Source: CAINVV01 sp964506325 (GTDB lineage Bacteria; Bacteroidota; Bacteroidia; Bacteroidales; Prolixibacteraceae). Taken from it: DNA of 64,000 bases. Each line of letters begins with the position of its first letter. Positions within the stretch are counted from its first letter, which is position 1. The stretch is from contig CAZDLO010000003.1 of the NCBI GenBank assembly GCA_964506325.1, positions 1 to 64,000 of the forward strand, written 5' to 3'. Shown here one piece after another: positions 17,103 through 26,957 of this stretch. A model generated the notes under the pieces. The model had not been told where the DNA came from. It worked only from the letters and a program-made list of their open reading frames with translations, and did no database searches. A program made the translations under genes and the position numbers.

Positions 17103-20036
17103 TTATTGAAGATTAATTTCTACACCAAGATCAAAGGAAAAACCATACATGTTTTCGTACGTCGGGTAGGCAGTAGTATACCTGTAACCTTGTTCAGTAG
17201 TATTGGTAATGTTGTTCAAATTCAATAAGATACTGAAGTACTTGTTGATTTTCTGCTTCGCTGTAACATCAAATCTTAAATAGGCATCCGTGTAACGGTT
17301 ATAACCTGCAGCATCCGTGTTCGGGTTGATGCCGGTCAGCCTGTTCCCCTGGTAGCTCATCGATACCCTTGTAGAGAAACCTTTGTAATCATAGCCAAGA
17401 AAACTATTGGCAGTCCAGTCTACCTGTGATGGCATCCTGCTTTCAGTAAGCTGAAAATATGATTTTGTAAAATCGACAACCAGCGTAGGTCTTTCGTCCT
17501 TGTACAAAACTATATCCTCAATTTTCTTCCAGACCAGGTAATATGTGCTTGACCACAACCTGGTAAAGTTTAATCCAAAAGCAAAACGGTTAAATGGTTG
17601 CGGTAAAAAGTTAAAGTGGGTCTTATAATCGAATTCAATACCGGTAACGTACGAATTCTCGAGGTTGGTGTAGTCTTCATTCAGATCGAATGATTGCGGC
17701 GGAAGGCCATTTTTTACAGCATCTTCAGGTGAAAGCGTTCCGCTGATCCCGTAAAACATGTTATTGATTCTCTTGGTATATCCACCTACTGACATGAGTC
17801 CGAATTCTCCGGTGTAGAATGTCACGGACGCATCATAGTTCCAGGCAGTGGCATGTTTAAGGTCAGGATTGCCTTTGCTGACGCTGTAATTGCCTGCATT
17901 GTACCTGAACCGCGGTAAAAGCCACATGTAGTTTGGTCTTGAAAGTGTTTTGGCGGCCGACAAACGGATGTCCATCCAAGAGGTAGGTTTTATTTTCAGG
18001 TGAGCGCTTGGCAGCCATTCTCCATATTTCCGGACCGTTGTATCAGGCTCAAAATACCCGCTCAGGCCCATTGCCCCGTTTACAGTTGAATATATTCCGT
18101 GATAGGTATTATTGGAATATTCGTAACGGATACCGGGGATGAAAGTAATCAGGTCTTCATAGTTCAACTTCACCATAAGATAGCCGGCTGCCACGGTTTC
18201 GTAAGTGTCGTAATTCAGCTCAGCATTGCTGGGATCCTCAACATATTCAGACATATGGTAGGTATGCCAGTCTTTTACCCGGCTCTCAGGGATGACAGGA
18301 TACATGTTATAGGCTCCGTTCAAAAGCGGGACATTTGTCTGATCGTTAAAGTTAGACATCTGAATGTTCCTGTTTGCCGTTACCGCAAGGGTTCCGCGTG
18401 GGTCATTCTTGATTGCCAGGTCTGTGAGGGCCGGTTTCAGGTAGTATTGCTGGTCAGAGAATAAAACCCCGCTACGTTTGCGTTTTTCTGTCTGGTACTT
18501 TCCGCCAAACTTGAAATAGCCGGCTATTTTATCCCCCAGTTTCAGTGGCAGTTCAAAATCAAGCTTTGCAGTGTAATTTGTTTGTTTCAGGGTGTCCGGC
18601 GTCCAGGTGGAGGCTCTTAAGAAGGAGAGGGTATCTTTTTTCTGGTTAAGACTGCTAAATGCCAGGCTGTCAGCAAAGACTTTCGGATCGGAAATATTCT
18701 TTCCGACTGCGCCAGGTTTAAGGCCATAAGGCGCTCCAAGATCGAAAGTCAGGTTCATGTCATATGGATTGTAATTGGTAGTCTGCACACGTGTCAAGCT
18801 CCAGTCTATCTTCAGTTTGCTGAGATTCACCACCCCGCCGAGAGTACTGTTGAATGAGGTTGTCTTGTTCTCGTCTACACTTCCGGTATGTATCAACTGC
18901 CCGTTTCTTGTTACGTTTTTTGTTTGTGTAAAGCTGTTTCTGGGGGAGGAATTCAGGATGTTGGTCATATAAATACTTCCAAAATCAAATTGATAATCAA
19001 GCAATACCAGTCCGCCATAACGTTTTGTCTGTTGTTTCTTTTCAGTAAGAGTTGTTCCGTCTATATAAAATGAATCCGCTTTTTCCGCATTGGGATTAAA
19101 ATAAGCGATATCCAGGCTCTGCGCACTGCGGTCCCTGCTCTCATAATTCAGCTGGGCCATAACGCCAAGCTTTTTATCCAAAAATCTCGAGGAATAGTCC
19201 CATGAGCCTTTGTAATTGCCAAAAGTCTGATAAAGATCACTATAGCCTCCATATAACCTGATTTGGTTGATTGGTTTGTCGGATGCTTTAGAAATCACAA
19301 GGTTGACGGTTCCTGCTATAGCATCTGCATCCATATCAGCGGTTGGTGACTTGAAAACTTCAATGCCGGATAAAAGCTCAGGTGAGATATTACTGAGGTC
19401 TACCGAACGGTCGCCGTTAGTGCTGATATCCGTAGACGGCTGCTGGATGCCGTTGATGGTTACATTGCTGAATTTAGGATCCAGACCGCGCAATACTACT
19501 TTCGATCCTTCCCCGTTATTACGGACCAGTGAAACTCCGGGAAGCCTGCCAATCGCTTCCGCGGCATTCACATCAGGAAGTTCACGAATAGCATCTTTGG
19601 AAACTATGTTGACAAGTGCATTGGATTTCAGTTGCTGGTTGATAGCGGCATTTTGTCCCCTTCGCTGACTGCTTACCACAACCTCCCCAATTGTGACCAA
19701 TGGTTGGTCAAGGTCGATGGCTACTTTTTTCTTTTCTCCTGCCTTTAGTGACACCTGGACCTCTTTTGTGCTGTAGCCTATGTAGGATATCTGCAAAGTA
19801 TAGTCGCCAGGCTGGAGATTTCCAAAACGGAATGCTCCGTCAGTATCTGTAACAATGCCTGTTAAAGTACCTTTTATGATTATCGATGCAAAGGGCAGCA
19901 ATTCTTTTGAAGTCAGGTCCTTCACAACGCCTGAGATTTCTCCCGGTGTAGCTTTTTGAGCAAAGGCATTTTGCCCGGTCCATCCCAATGTAATTAGGAG
20001 AACTATAAAACAAGCCAACATTTTTTGATAATTCAT
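17103..20036 (-). CDS. TonB-dependent receptor without SusD partner
   Basis: An outer-membrane receptor of 977 residues. A signal peptide (about 1-26) is followed by a carboxypeptidase-regulatory-like domain (ISGVVKDLTSKELLPFASI). The plug contains VVSSQRRGQNAAINQQ, AAEAIGRLPGVSLVRNNGEGS and VVLRGLDPKFSNVTINGIQ, wording typical of the TonB receptors first described from Xanthomonas and Caulobacter rather than SusC. A beta-barrel follows, with an outer_membrane_beta-type C-terminal part. No SusD gene accompanies it; instead the T9SS beta-helix gene follows by 38 bp. It may import a smaller or different product than the SusCD pair. It is divergent from the HTCS gene across a 545-bp control region. 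Confidence 0.88.
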   Translation of the reverse strand: MNYQKMLACFIVLLITLGWTGQNAFAQKATPGEISGVVKDLTSKELLPFASIIIKGTLTGIVTDTDGAFRFGNLQPGDYTLQISYIGYSTKEVQVSLKAGEKKKVAIDLDQPLVTIGEVVVSSQRRGQNAAINQQLKSNALVNIVSKDAIRELPDVNAAEAIGRLPGVSLVRNNGEGSKVVLRGLDPKFSNVTINGIQQPSTDISTNGDRSVDLSNISPELLSGIEVFKSPTADMDADAIAGTVNLVISKASDKPINQIRLYGGYSDLYQTFGNYKGSWDYSSRFLDKKLGVMAQLNYESRDRSAQSLDIAYFNPNAEKADSFYIDGTTLTEKKQQTKRYGGLVLLDYQFDFGSIYMTNILNSSPRNSFTQTKNVTRNGQLIHTGSVDENKTTSFNSTLGGVVNLSKLKIDWSLTRVQTTNYNPYDMNLTFDLGAPYGLKPGAVGKNISDPKVFADSLAFSSLNQKKDTLSFLRASTWTPDTLKQTNYTAKLDFELPLKLGDKIAGYFKFGGKYQTEKRKRSGVLFSDQQYYLKPALTDLAIKNDPRGTLAVTANRNIQMSNFNDQTNVPLLNGAYNMYPVIPESRVKDWHTYHMSEYVEDPSNAELNYDTYETVAAGYLMVKLNYEDLITFIPGIRYEYSNNTYHGIYSTVNGAMGLSGYFEPDTTVRKYGEWLPSAHLKIKPTSWMDIRLSAAKTLSRPNYMWLLPRFRYNAGNYSVSKGNPDLKHATAWNYDASVTFYTGEFGLMSVGGYTKRINNMFYGISGTLSPEDAVKNGLPPQSFDLNEDYTNLENSYVTGIEFDYKTHFNFLPQPFNRFAFGLNFTRLWSSTYYLVWKKIEDIVLYKDERPTLVVDFTKSYFQLTESRMPSQVDWTANSFLGYDYKGFSTRVSMSYQGNRLTGINPNTDAAGYNRYTDAYLRFDVTAKQKINKYFSILLNLNNITNTTEQGYRYTTAYPTYENMYGFSFDLGVEINLQ

Positions 20037-20086
20037 AATGAAAAATTTAGTTGATTATTTAGTTTAGTTTGTCCATCTTGTCCATT

Positions 20087-20116
20087 TGCATGATCATTTT
20101 TTACTATGATCATGCA
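20087..20116. promoter_or_regulatory. 10-bp inverted repeat built from two ATGATCAT palindromes
   Basis: TGCATGATCA (20087-20096) and TGATCATGCA (20107-20116) are perfect inverted copies with a 10-bp spacer. Each arm also overlaps a self-palindromic ATGATCAT, the two centred 16 bp apart. It lies 51-80 bp upstream of the TonB receptor start. This is either a dimer-of-dimers regulator site or a leader hairpin. It is a candidate binding site for the adjacent HTCS, by position only. Confidence 0.4.
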
Positions 20117-20324
20117 TTTAACAGTTCCTTGTTCTCATCATCTTTCCTCATTTTAACGAGAAAGTAAGGGCACCCGGAACCAGAGATATTGATAAAATTA
20201 TCTTGTCTTTGCTGTTGTCGCACACATTCCTGCATTAGACATCAAATACCGGGCTGCCACAAGTTAAGGTCAAAGAATTTCGTGACAGAAATTTACCGGG
20301 AAGGGGCAAAGTTTTCTGTTAATT

Positions 20325-20346
20325 TTGTTTCAATTATTTGAAACAA
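20325..20346. promoter_or_regulatory. 22-bp operator-like inverted repeat
   Basis: Two perfect 9-bp arms, TTGTTTCAA and TTGAAACAA, flank a TTAT centre at 20325-20346. The site lies about 240 bp before the HTCS start and 290 bp before the receptor start. The symmetric form suggests protein binding. The regulator is unknown. Confidence 0.4.
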
Positions 20347-20581
20347 TCATTCAAACTTGAACTCATCGTTCAACATTGCTGAGAAAATGCAAGTGTCAGC
20401 TAAAAAAAAGTTGAAATACCTGCCAATGCGGTTTGCAGAATTTTCCGGGGAGCGTTATAAGTCCCGGGAAATGACATAATAATTGTGCTGCTTTCTGTGC
20501 CATATTAAATCATAATCCGAAATTGCCTTAAGAAGGGAACTGCCTGTTTTTATATATATTTGAAAACTCATCAAAAATGCG

Positions 20582-23500
20582 ATGATAATTCTAAGACGGT
20601 TCTTTCCTGCTTTTCTGGGGTTTGTGTTCATCTTTAAAGCATTCGGTTTTGCTGCTGAAATACCGAACCTCCCTTTCAGGCGAATCTCGCCTGAAGGTGG
20701 ATTTACATTGTCCCCGGTAATAGAAATAGCACAGGATAAACTTGGATTTATCTGGTTTATTACGCGCGAAAAGCTATACCAGTTCAATACCCAGGATTTT
20801 ATAAGTTTTGAACCGAAATACCAGTCAGGCATTTCAAATACAAACAACTATATAACGAGTATGCTGATTGACCGGTCAAATTCCATTTGGATCGGAACAA
20901 ATGCGGGCATTACAAAGTTTAATAAATATACCTGGCAGATGGAGGCTGTAAGGATATCGGATCCTGAGATTCCTGAGAAGGTGCTCTTTCCTACTGATAT
21001 CAAACAGAATCAAAAAGGGGAAATCTGGATGGTGGAGAGTAATTACCTGGCCTTGATTGACTCTGCCTCCATGCAATTGAAATATGTCACCAGGAATAAT
21101 CTGCGGATTCATGTGAATGCCTTTTGTTTTGATGAGAAGGATAACATCTATGCTGTAAGCAACCTGGGAGATATGTTTACAGTAAATACCAAGACACTTG
21201 AAGTAAAAAAACTGAATGTAGATGTATCTCCTGTCAAATTGTATGGTATATATTTGATAAATAATATGTTGTGGGTTTCAACCGATGGATTCGGCCTTCG
21301 CAGGTATACAACGGAAGGAGTTTCTATTGACAGTTATTTTACCAAAAATAAGAAGAAAGATGATTCCTATTCCAGCAGGATAAGAGATGTCCTGCAAACG
21401 TCTGACGGAAAAATATGGATCGCCACCTACAAAGGGTTACTCGAGTGGCAGGAAAATAATGTGAATCAGTATATAACTGATTTTGATAATAGATTTTCCC
21501 TGCCGGATAATTCCATCACATCCTTGATGGAGGACAACCAGAAAGGTCTCTGGATAGGAACATGGAGGGGAGGGGTTTGTTACCTGAATTCTTTTGCAAA
21601 TACCTTTGAGTCATACAGGCACTCACCCAATGAAAATTCAGTCGGCGGCAATATTATCAATTCAATATTCGAAAGCGACAACGGAACAATATGGATCGGT
21701 ACCGACGGGCAGGGTCTTGATATGTTTAATGAACAGCGAAAAATCTTCAGGCATATTGAGCTGAAAAGTGAGAACAATGACGCAGTAACAAACATTAAAT
21801 GCATTCTGCAAAACAGGAGCGGGGATATGTGGATTGGCACTTATGGCCAGGGTATTTTCATGAAGGCAAAAACAGAGTCAACTTTCCGGCAATATCTTTT
21901 ACCTGACAAAAATGTTTATGACATGGCAGAAGATGATAACGGCATCTGGATTGCTACCTATAGCACCGGAATGTATTATTACAGCTATAAAGAAAAATCA
22001 CTGGTACAACATCCCATCCAGAGCAACAGTACTACAACTCCGCTGTCGAACAACCTAAGAAGGATTTTTTTAGACACTTCAGGTAATCTTTGGGTAATAT
22101 CCAATTTCGGGGTATTTATCAAATCGAAGGAAAGAAGCAATTTTGAACAACTTTTTCTTGACAATGAATCTGGCAAAGGCTTTACACAGGTATACACAAT
22201 AACTGGCAGTAAGGACGGCCTGATATGGCTTGGTACAGACAACGGTATCTTTTCCGTTAATTCCTCCCATTCCATGAAGCATTACCCTATCGTATTCAAC
22301 GGGAAACAGGTATCCGTTTATGGGATTGTTTTTGACAGCACGGGGAAAATGTGGATAAGCACAAACAATGGTATCCTCTCTTACAACCCACTGACCGAAA
22401 AGTTCATGAATTACGGAGCTTCTGACGGTCTCCCCGGGAACTTATTTAATGCCAGTGCATTGTGCCAGACTTCATCCGGGAAAATATATTTCGGAAGCAC
22501 CTCCGGGATGGTGGGATTCAGACCAGTCAGCATAATGATAAATCCTTATAAGCCAAAGGTTTATTTTTCGCGTATATTTATTAACCACAAAGAAATACTA
22601 CCGGGGCAGGAGAATTCCAGGCTAAGGAAGCCATTGTATGAAACAGATAAAATTAAAATGGATCCGGGCCAGAATTCATTCAGTATTGAATTTTTTGCAC
22701 AGAACTATTTAAATCCCCAAAAAAATCAGTTTCGCTACAGGTTAAAAGGCTTTGACCCGAACTGGATTGATGCAGGTTCTCTCACCAAGGCAACCTATAC
22801 CAACATTTCGCCCGGGGATTACGTTTTTGAGGTCATTGCCTGCAACAATGATATGGTTTGGAACATGGATCCGGCAAGACTAAACATATTCATTCCCAGG
22901 CATTTTCTTTTGAGCTGGCCGGCATTGGCCATCTATCTGCTGCTGATCGTTTTCACAGTTATAATGGTCAGGCGTACCATCCTTTCGCGTACCAGGCTTG
23001 AACACCAGATAGAAATTGAGCGTTTGAAACGATTGGAAGAAGAAAAATCCCACCAGAATAAGCTCAACTTTTTTACCAATATCTCACATGAACTGCGCAC
23101 TCCGCTTACGCTTATAACTGGTCCGGTCGAATCCCTTCTAAAATCTCCCTCCATGGACCAGGGGTCATTTAACCAATTGACACTTATTAAGCGCAATGCC
23201 GGAAGATTGCTGAAATTGATCAATCAGTTACTGGAATTCAGGCAGATAGAAGAAAATAAAACTGAATTGAAAGCTGTCCGCACTGATATTGTAAGTTTTG
23301 TGAGGGAGATCTTCGACTATTTTGTTGATGTTGCCAGGCAGAAAAACATCAATTATGTTTTTGTAAGCCTCCAGGATTATGTTTCGATCTCCTTCGATCC
23401 TGAAAAACTTGACAAAGCGGTTTTTAACCTGCTGTCAAATGCTTTTAAATTCACCCCGGAAAAAGGTACGATCCAGGTTGAGGTATCCCGGGGACAAAAG

Positions 23501-24694
23501 AACAAATCATTGCATTCTAATTCTACTGTGGCATTAATTGGACACCTGGAGTCGAACGATTACATCCAGATTTCTGTGATGGATAATGGGTCCGGAATTG
23601 CCCACGAGTCCTTTGAAAAGGTGTTTGACCGATTTTATATGGCGGATAATCAGGGTATGCAGCAGGTCGGCACTGGAATTGGACTGCATCTGACCAAACA
23701 CCTGATTTTACTTCATGGTGGTGAAATTGAACTGGAATCAGAAATAGGAGCTGGTTCAGTATTTCGGATCAGGTTGCCTTATCAAGAAGAAAATAACCAG
23801 GAGTCGGGGGATGGAATCAAGGTTTACACCAGGAAGGTTTCTCACCCCACCCATGAAGACAATTTTAACTTCCCCGGAGAAAGCGACCAGTCGGCATTTT
23901 CAGAAAACTGGAACAACCTGGAGAAGGGCCATAAAAAAACAGAGAAGTTGATTCTTGTAGTTGAGGATCACCGCGACCTGAGTAATTTTATCTGCCTGAT
24001 CCTTGCAGATGAATACAGGTTACTTAAGGCATATACTGGATTGGAAGGAATTGAGAAAGCACAGTTATACCTCCCTGATCTCATTATTTCGGATGTTATG
24101 ATGCCAGATAGGAGTGGCATTGATCTTGTTAATGAATTAAAAAATAACCTTAAAACCAGCCATATTCCCATCGTTTTACTGACAGCACTGACATCGGTGG
24201 AGAATAAGATAGTAGGGTATGCATCCGGGGCTGACGATTATATTGAAAAACCATTTGACAGCCAGGTTCTTAAGGCCAGAATAAGGAATATTTTTGCCGG
24301 CAGAATCGTACTTCAGGAGTATTTCGCGAAGAAGATAACATTGGGTTTTGAGAATGAAATTCCTGAGACTCCTGACCAGAAAATGATGGCAAAGGCTATC
24401 CGGTTTGTCGAGAAAAACCTGATGGATGAGAAACTGGATATTGATTTACTGGCACAGCACCTGAATCTTAGCCAGAGTACACTGTATCGAAAATTAAAAT
24501 CACTGACAGGCAAGTCTGCCACTGATTTTATACGTACCATCCGATTGGAATACGCTGCGAGGCTGCTCAAAGAGGGCCGTCACAACATCGAAGAAGTCAG
24601 CAGTATGGCCGGGTTTAATTCCCACTCCTATTTTACTCGTTCATTCAAGGAGCATTTTGGTAAAACGCCAAGTGACTACATTTCGTTAATATAA
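20582..24694 (+). CDS. Hybrid two-component system sensor/regulator (HTCS)
   Basis: An intact one-protein signalling system of 1370 residues. A signal sequence (1-24) precedes a periplasmic sensor of two-bladed-propeller type with many Reg_prop repeats (GFIWFITREK, SIWIGTNAGI, KIWIATYKGL, TIWIGTDGQG). A Y_Y_Y domain lies near 710-765 (FRYRLKGFDPNWIDAG). One membrane helix spans about 777-800. The histidine kinase has H836 in NISHELRTPL and an ATPase part with LLSNAFKFTP and GTGIGLHLTK. The receiver has phospho-acceptor D1171 (IISDVMMPD), and an AraC-type DNA-binding domain forms the last 100 residues. HTCSs of this kind bind a specific oligosaccharide and switch on the neighbouring PUL. Its divergent position suggests control of the sulfatase PUL. 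Confidence 0.96.
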   Translation: MIILRRFFPAFLGFVFIFKAFGFAAEIPNLPFRRISPEGGFTLSPVIEIAQDKLGFIWFITREKLYQFNTQDFISFEPKYQSGISNTNNYITSMLIDRSNSIWIGTNAGITKFNKYTWQMEAVRISDPEIPEKVLFPTDIKQNQKGEIWMVESNYLALIDSASMQLKYVTRNNLRIHVNAFCFDEKDNIYAVSNLGDMFTVNTKTLEVKKLNVDVSPVKLYGIYLINNMLWVSTDGFGLRRYTTEGVSIDSYFTKNKKKDDSYSSRIRDVLQTSDGKIWIATYKGLLEWQENNVNQYITDFDNRFSLPDNSITSLMEDNQKGLWIGTWRGGVCYLNSFANTFESYRHSPNENSVGGNIINSIFESDNGTIWIGTDGQGLDMFNEQRKIFRHIELKSENNDAVTNIKCILQNRSGDMWIGTYGQGIFMKAKTESTFRQYLLPDKNVYDMAEDDNGIWIATYSTGMYYYSYKEKSLVQHPIQSNSTTTPLSNNLRRIFLDTSGNLWVISNFGVFIKSKERSNFEQLFLDNESGKGFTQVYTITGSKDGLIWLGTDNGIFSVNSSHSMKHYPIVFNGKQVSVYGIVFDSTGKMWISTNNGILSYNPLTEKFMNYGASDGLPGNLFNASALCQTSSGKIYFGSTSGMVGFRPVSIMINPYKPKVYFSRIFINHKEILPGQENSRLRKPLYETDKIKMDPGQNSFSIEFFAQNYLNPQKNQFRYRLKGFDPNWIDAGSLTKATYTNISPGDYVFEVIACNNDMVWNMDPARLNIFIPRHFLLSWPALAIYLLLIVFTVIMVRRTILSRTRLEHQIEIERLKRLEEEKSHQNKLNFFTNISHELRTPLTLITGPVESLLKSPSMDQGSFNQLTLIKRNAGRLLKLINQLLEFRQIEENKTELKAVRTDIVSFVREIFDYFVDVARQKNINYVFVSLQDYVSISFDPEKLDKAVFNLLSNAFKFTPEKGTIQVEVSRGQKNKSLHSNSTVALIGHLESNDYIQISVMDNGSGIAHESFEKVFDRFYMADNQGMQQVGTGIGLHLTKHLILLHGGEIELESEIGAGSVFRIRLPYQEENNQESGDGIKVYTRKVSHPTHEDNFNFPGESDQSAFSENWNNLEKGHKKTEKLILVVEDHRDLSNFICLILADEYRLLKAYTGLEGIEKAQLYLPDLIISDVMMPDRSGIDLVNELKNNLKTSHIPIVLLTALTSVENKIVGYASGADDYIEKPFDSQVLKARIRNIFAGRIVLQEYFAKKITLGFENEIPETPDQKMMAKAIRFVEKNLMDEKLDIDLLAQHLNLSQSTLYRKLKSLTGKSATDFIRTIRLEYAARLLKEGRHNIEEVSSMAGFNSHSYFTRSFKEHFGKTPSDYISLI

Positions 24695-24769
24695 GATGGA
24701 CGTGGTCGATATTCATTACAGATGAGGGGAACAAATCTGCAGGGTATCCAGGAACTCAAACCAAACCAA

Positions 24770-25050
24770 TTATTTAAAATTCAGTAGATTTGCCTTAATA
24801 CTTATTGGTCGGAAAAAGTTGAGACTATTCAATTTTATAATTGATTGGTTAATTTCACCTGCTTTGTAGAATACAATACCTCCTGCGGATGCATCGGAAG
24901 TAATCACAGCCTGCATTTCCGTACTATTTTTCAGGATTCTGAAAGCGGGTTTCCTTTCGATCCTCTGCAGCTCATCCACGTTAGCCCTGGGTTGATGAAA
25001 ACTGCAGTAAACAGCAGGATGAAAGCTGCTTTTGAAAAGAAGCTTTTCAT
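24770..25050 (-). pseudogene. Remnant of a secreted polysaccharide lyase (PL8-like C-terminus)
   Basis: Two fragments in different frames suggest a gene that has been internally deleted. From ATG 25050 the minus strand encodes a signal-peptide-like start (MKSFFSKAAFILLFTAVFIN) that ends after about 40 codons at 24931. In another frame, ending in the stop at 24770-24772, the sequence reads PAFRILKNSTEMQAV followed by GIVFYKAGEI. This resembles the C-terminal beta-sandwich of PL8 lyases (P..IL.N...QAV...G..FyKaG). Nothing corresponds to the large catalytic toroid. It lies just downstream of two lyase genes on the same strand. The family call rests on a short match and is tentative; decay is well supported by the frame change and tiny size. 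Confidence 0.5.
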
Positions 25051-25073
25051 CTGATTGTAAGGGTTTATATACT

Positions 25074-26951
25074 TTACCAATTTGAAAGGGGAACAAGGCC
25101 GGCAGTGTAAACAGTTGTTCCGGAAGGCCATTGGGGCGACATCAGCACGGTAACCGAAATGGCGCCCACTTGTGCGGCGATTTTGATCACCAGCCGGTTC
25201 ACTCCGGTGTTTTCTTTTTGCGGCAACGCCTGCCGTGCCGACTCTATGGTGAATCCGGCCGTAACGGGGGCAAGGAGTCTGACAGTCATTTTCTTTCCGC
25301 TGATTGTCATTTCTGCTTCCCTTGTGTTAATCAGCTGAATTGAGGCATCGGTGGTCAGTCCAAAGGTCAGTTCAGCAGATTTTGTGAGATCAAATTCATC
25401 CTGTACCAGGATAGATCTCCGGTTGTCGACGACCATTATCCCTCTCCTTGCCTTGCTTGCAAAGTCCTTGTAGGCACTGGTGAAATCAAGAACCGCAAAT
25501 GGCACTGCAACTGATTCCGCATGTTTAATGAAACTTGAAGTTCCGTCTTCCCGCTGATCCAGTCCATTCAGGACCGGCACGCTGTGGCTGACCGACTTCA
25601 GCCTGTAGTAGGTGTATCTTTTGGCGCCAAAGTAATCCGGCAGATTGTAGTCGTCCGATCCCAGGTCCCGTATCCACCTGACTCCCAGTGCATCCATCTC
25701 AAAATTTCCAAGGTCAAGATGTGCATGGTTCACCTTGTTGTACCCGGCTTTTATCCCGACCCACAAGGCTTCGGTGTCGGACCAGGAACTTCTTGAAAAC
25801 CAAAGTGCCACACTTCCGTCGAAAAATTTGTCCAGACTTCTTTGATCGGCTGATCCGGCATATGGACGATACCATATTACATCGTAGACATTGGCTGTTT
25901 TTCCAACGAGCTGATCATGGACGAAATCCGAAAAATGGTTGTTGTTGTAGATACCGGCCAGCCACATATCAGGATGGGGTGCTCCTAGCCTGGATTTCTC
26001 ACCTGCATCGGCATAATTGAGCATGTAACCGGTTGGGCCGGCCGAATAGATCGGGAAATAGCCTGTAATGTTCATGCCGGGAAGGAGTGTCAGTCCAAAT
26101 GTTTCGTTAAGGGCAGATTTTAGGGCTGCAATGCCGTAAGCGGTATAATCTGTGGCATAGCCCCAGTACCCGGGTCCTTCCCCCCAGACGCCATCGGGCC
26201 CGTAGGATTTTAGGGCGAATGGCAGGTTTGCAGTTGCCTTGGGAAGGATAAAAAGTGCATAGGCAGGATCGGTTTCAGCAACAGCAAGTGCGCCAATGAG
26301 CAATCCGCTGTTGCACACCTGGTTCCAGTTAAATTCCGATTTTGCCCACCAGGCATTAGCATTGTAGGCTTTTTTCCCTTCCTCCAGCCCCAGCAACATC
26401 AGCCTTGCTCTTATGTAATCGCGTGAAGGCTGGTCCATCTTATTGTACAGCCAGTCGTAACCGATGGCAACAGCATGCGTCATCTCTGCGACATCCAGGA
26501 AATGCGAAGGGTTCCAGTCGTCAAAAGCACATACGGTTTTCAAATTTGACAATGCCGGCAGTAAATATTTTTCATTGCCAGTCCAGCGGTAGGCGAAAGA
26601 AAGGTTGTAAACCCGGCCCAGGCATTCCCGGCTTTTGTCCAGCAACCTTGGACCAATCAGGATATGTTCGATGGGAGCCTTAAATATGTCCTTGTCTGCC
26701 TGGGCAATCACATTGTCAGCATATTTTTTTAGCCTGGCATCGGTAAGGCTCATGGTTTTAAGCTCCTGCAGCCGGGTGTCGGAAAGCAACAGCCTCGGGT
26801 GTTGCTTTTGAAGGGTACTCAATATGCCGGTCAGCCGGATCTCTCCCGGAGTGCCTGTTGCCTCTGTTTTTTTGCAGGAGGTACCAATCATGCAAAATAA
26901 AAAAAACAGGAGCAGGACTACCTTGCTGGACAGATTTATTTTCGTCTGCAT
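25074..26951 (-). CDS. Heparinase II/III-type polysaccharide lyase, lipoprotein
   Basis: The protein of 625 residues has a lipoprotein signal (MIGTSC, Cys26). An (alpha/alpha) toroid occupies about 45-345, with HPRLLLSD (51-58), DWNPSHFLDVAEM (145-157), GYDWLY (164-169), EFNWNQVCNSG (206-216) and GPGYWGYATDY (259-269). The C-terminal beta-sandwich of the heparinase II/III family starts near 375 and holds NHAHLDLGNFEMDALG (408-423) with the catalytic-type His. The family cleaves uronate polysaccharides by beta-elimination, leaving unsaturated uronates. It follows the next lyase by 6 bp and is a clear paralogue of it. The exact PL family is not assignable here; a sulfated glucuronate or iduronate glycan is likely from the sulfatase context. 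Confidence 0.85.
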   Translation of the reverse strand: MQTKINLSSKVVLLLFFLFCMIGTSCKKTEATGTPGEIRLTGILSTLQKQHPRLLLSDTRLQELKTMSLTDARLKKYADNVIAQADKDIFKAPIEHILIGPRLLDKSRECLGRVYNLSFAYRWTGNEKYLLPALSNLKTVCAFDDWNPSHFLDVAEMTHAVAIGYDWLYNKMDQPSRDYIRARLMLLGLEEGKKAYNANAWWAKSEFNWNQVCNSGLLIGALAVAETDPAYALFILPKATANLPFALKSYGPDGVWGEGPGYWGYATDYTAYGIAALKSALNETFGLTLLPGMNITGYFPIYSAGPTGYMLNYADAGEKSRLGAPHPDMWLAGIYNNNHFSDFVHDQLVGKTANVYDVIWYRPYAGSADQRSLDKFFDGSVALWFSRSSWSDTEALWVGIKAGYNKVNHAHLDLGNFEMDALGVRWIRDLGSDDYNLPDYFGAKRYTYYRLKSVSHSVPVLNGLDQREDGTSSFIKHAESVAVPFAVLDFTSAYKDFASKARRGIMVVDNRRSILVQDEFDLTKSAELTFGLTTDASIQLINTREAEMTISGKKMTVRLLAPVTAGFTIESARQALPQKENTGVNRLVIKIAAQVGAISVTVLMSPQWPSGTTVYTAGLVPLSNW

Positions 26952-26957
26952 AAAAAT

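Larger units (their letters stand above)
20037..20581. promoter_or_regulatory. Divergent control region between TonB receptor and HTCS genes
   Basis: 545 bp with no coding sequence. It should carry promoters in both directions. A TATATTTG element (20555-20562) resembles the Bacteroidota -7 box but lies only about 20 bp before the HTCS start and lacks a correctly spaced TTG. Two inverted repeats inside it are listed separately. Confidence 0.5.

Noticed and set aside
20455..20847. Minus-strand open frame of 130 codons across the HTCS start
   Set aside because: It overlaps the signal peptide and first sensor repeats of the intact HTCS and shows no family pattern.
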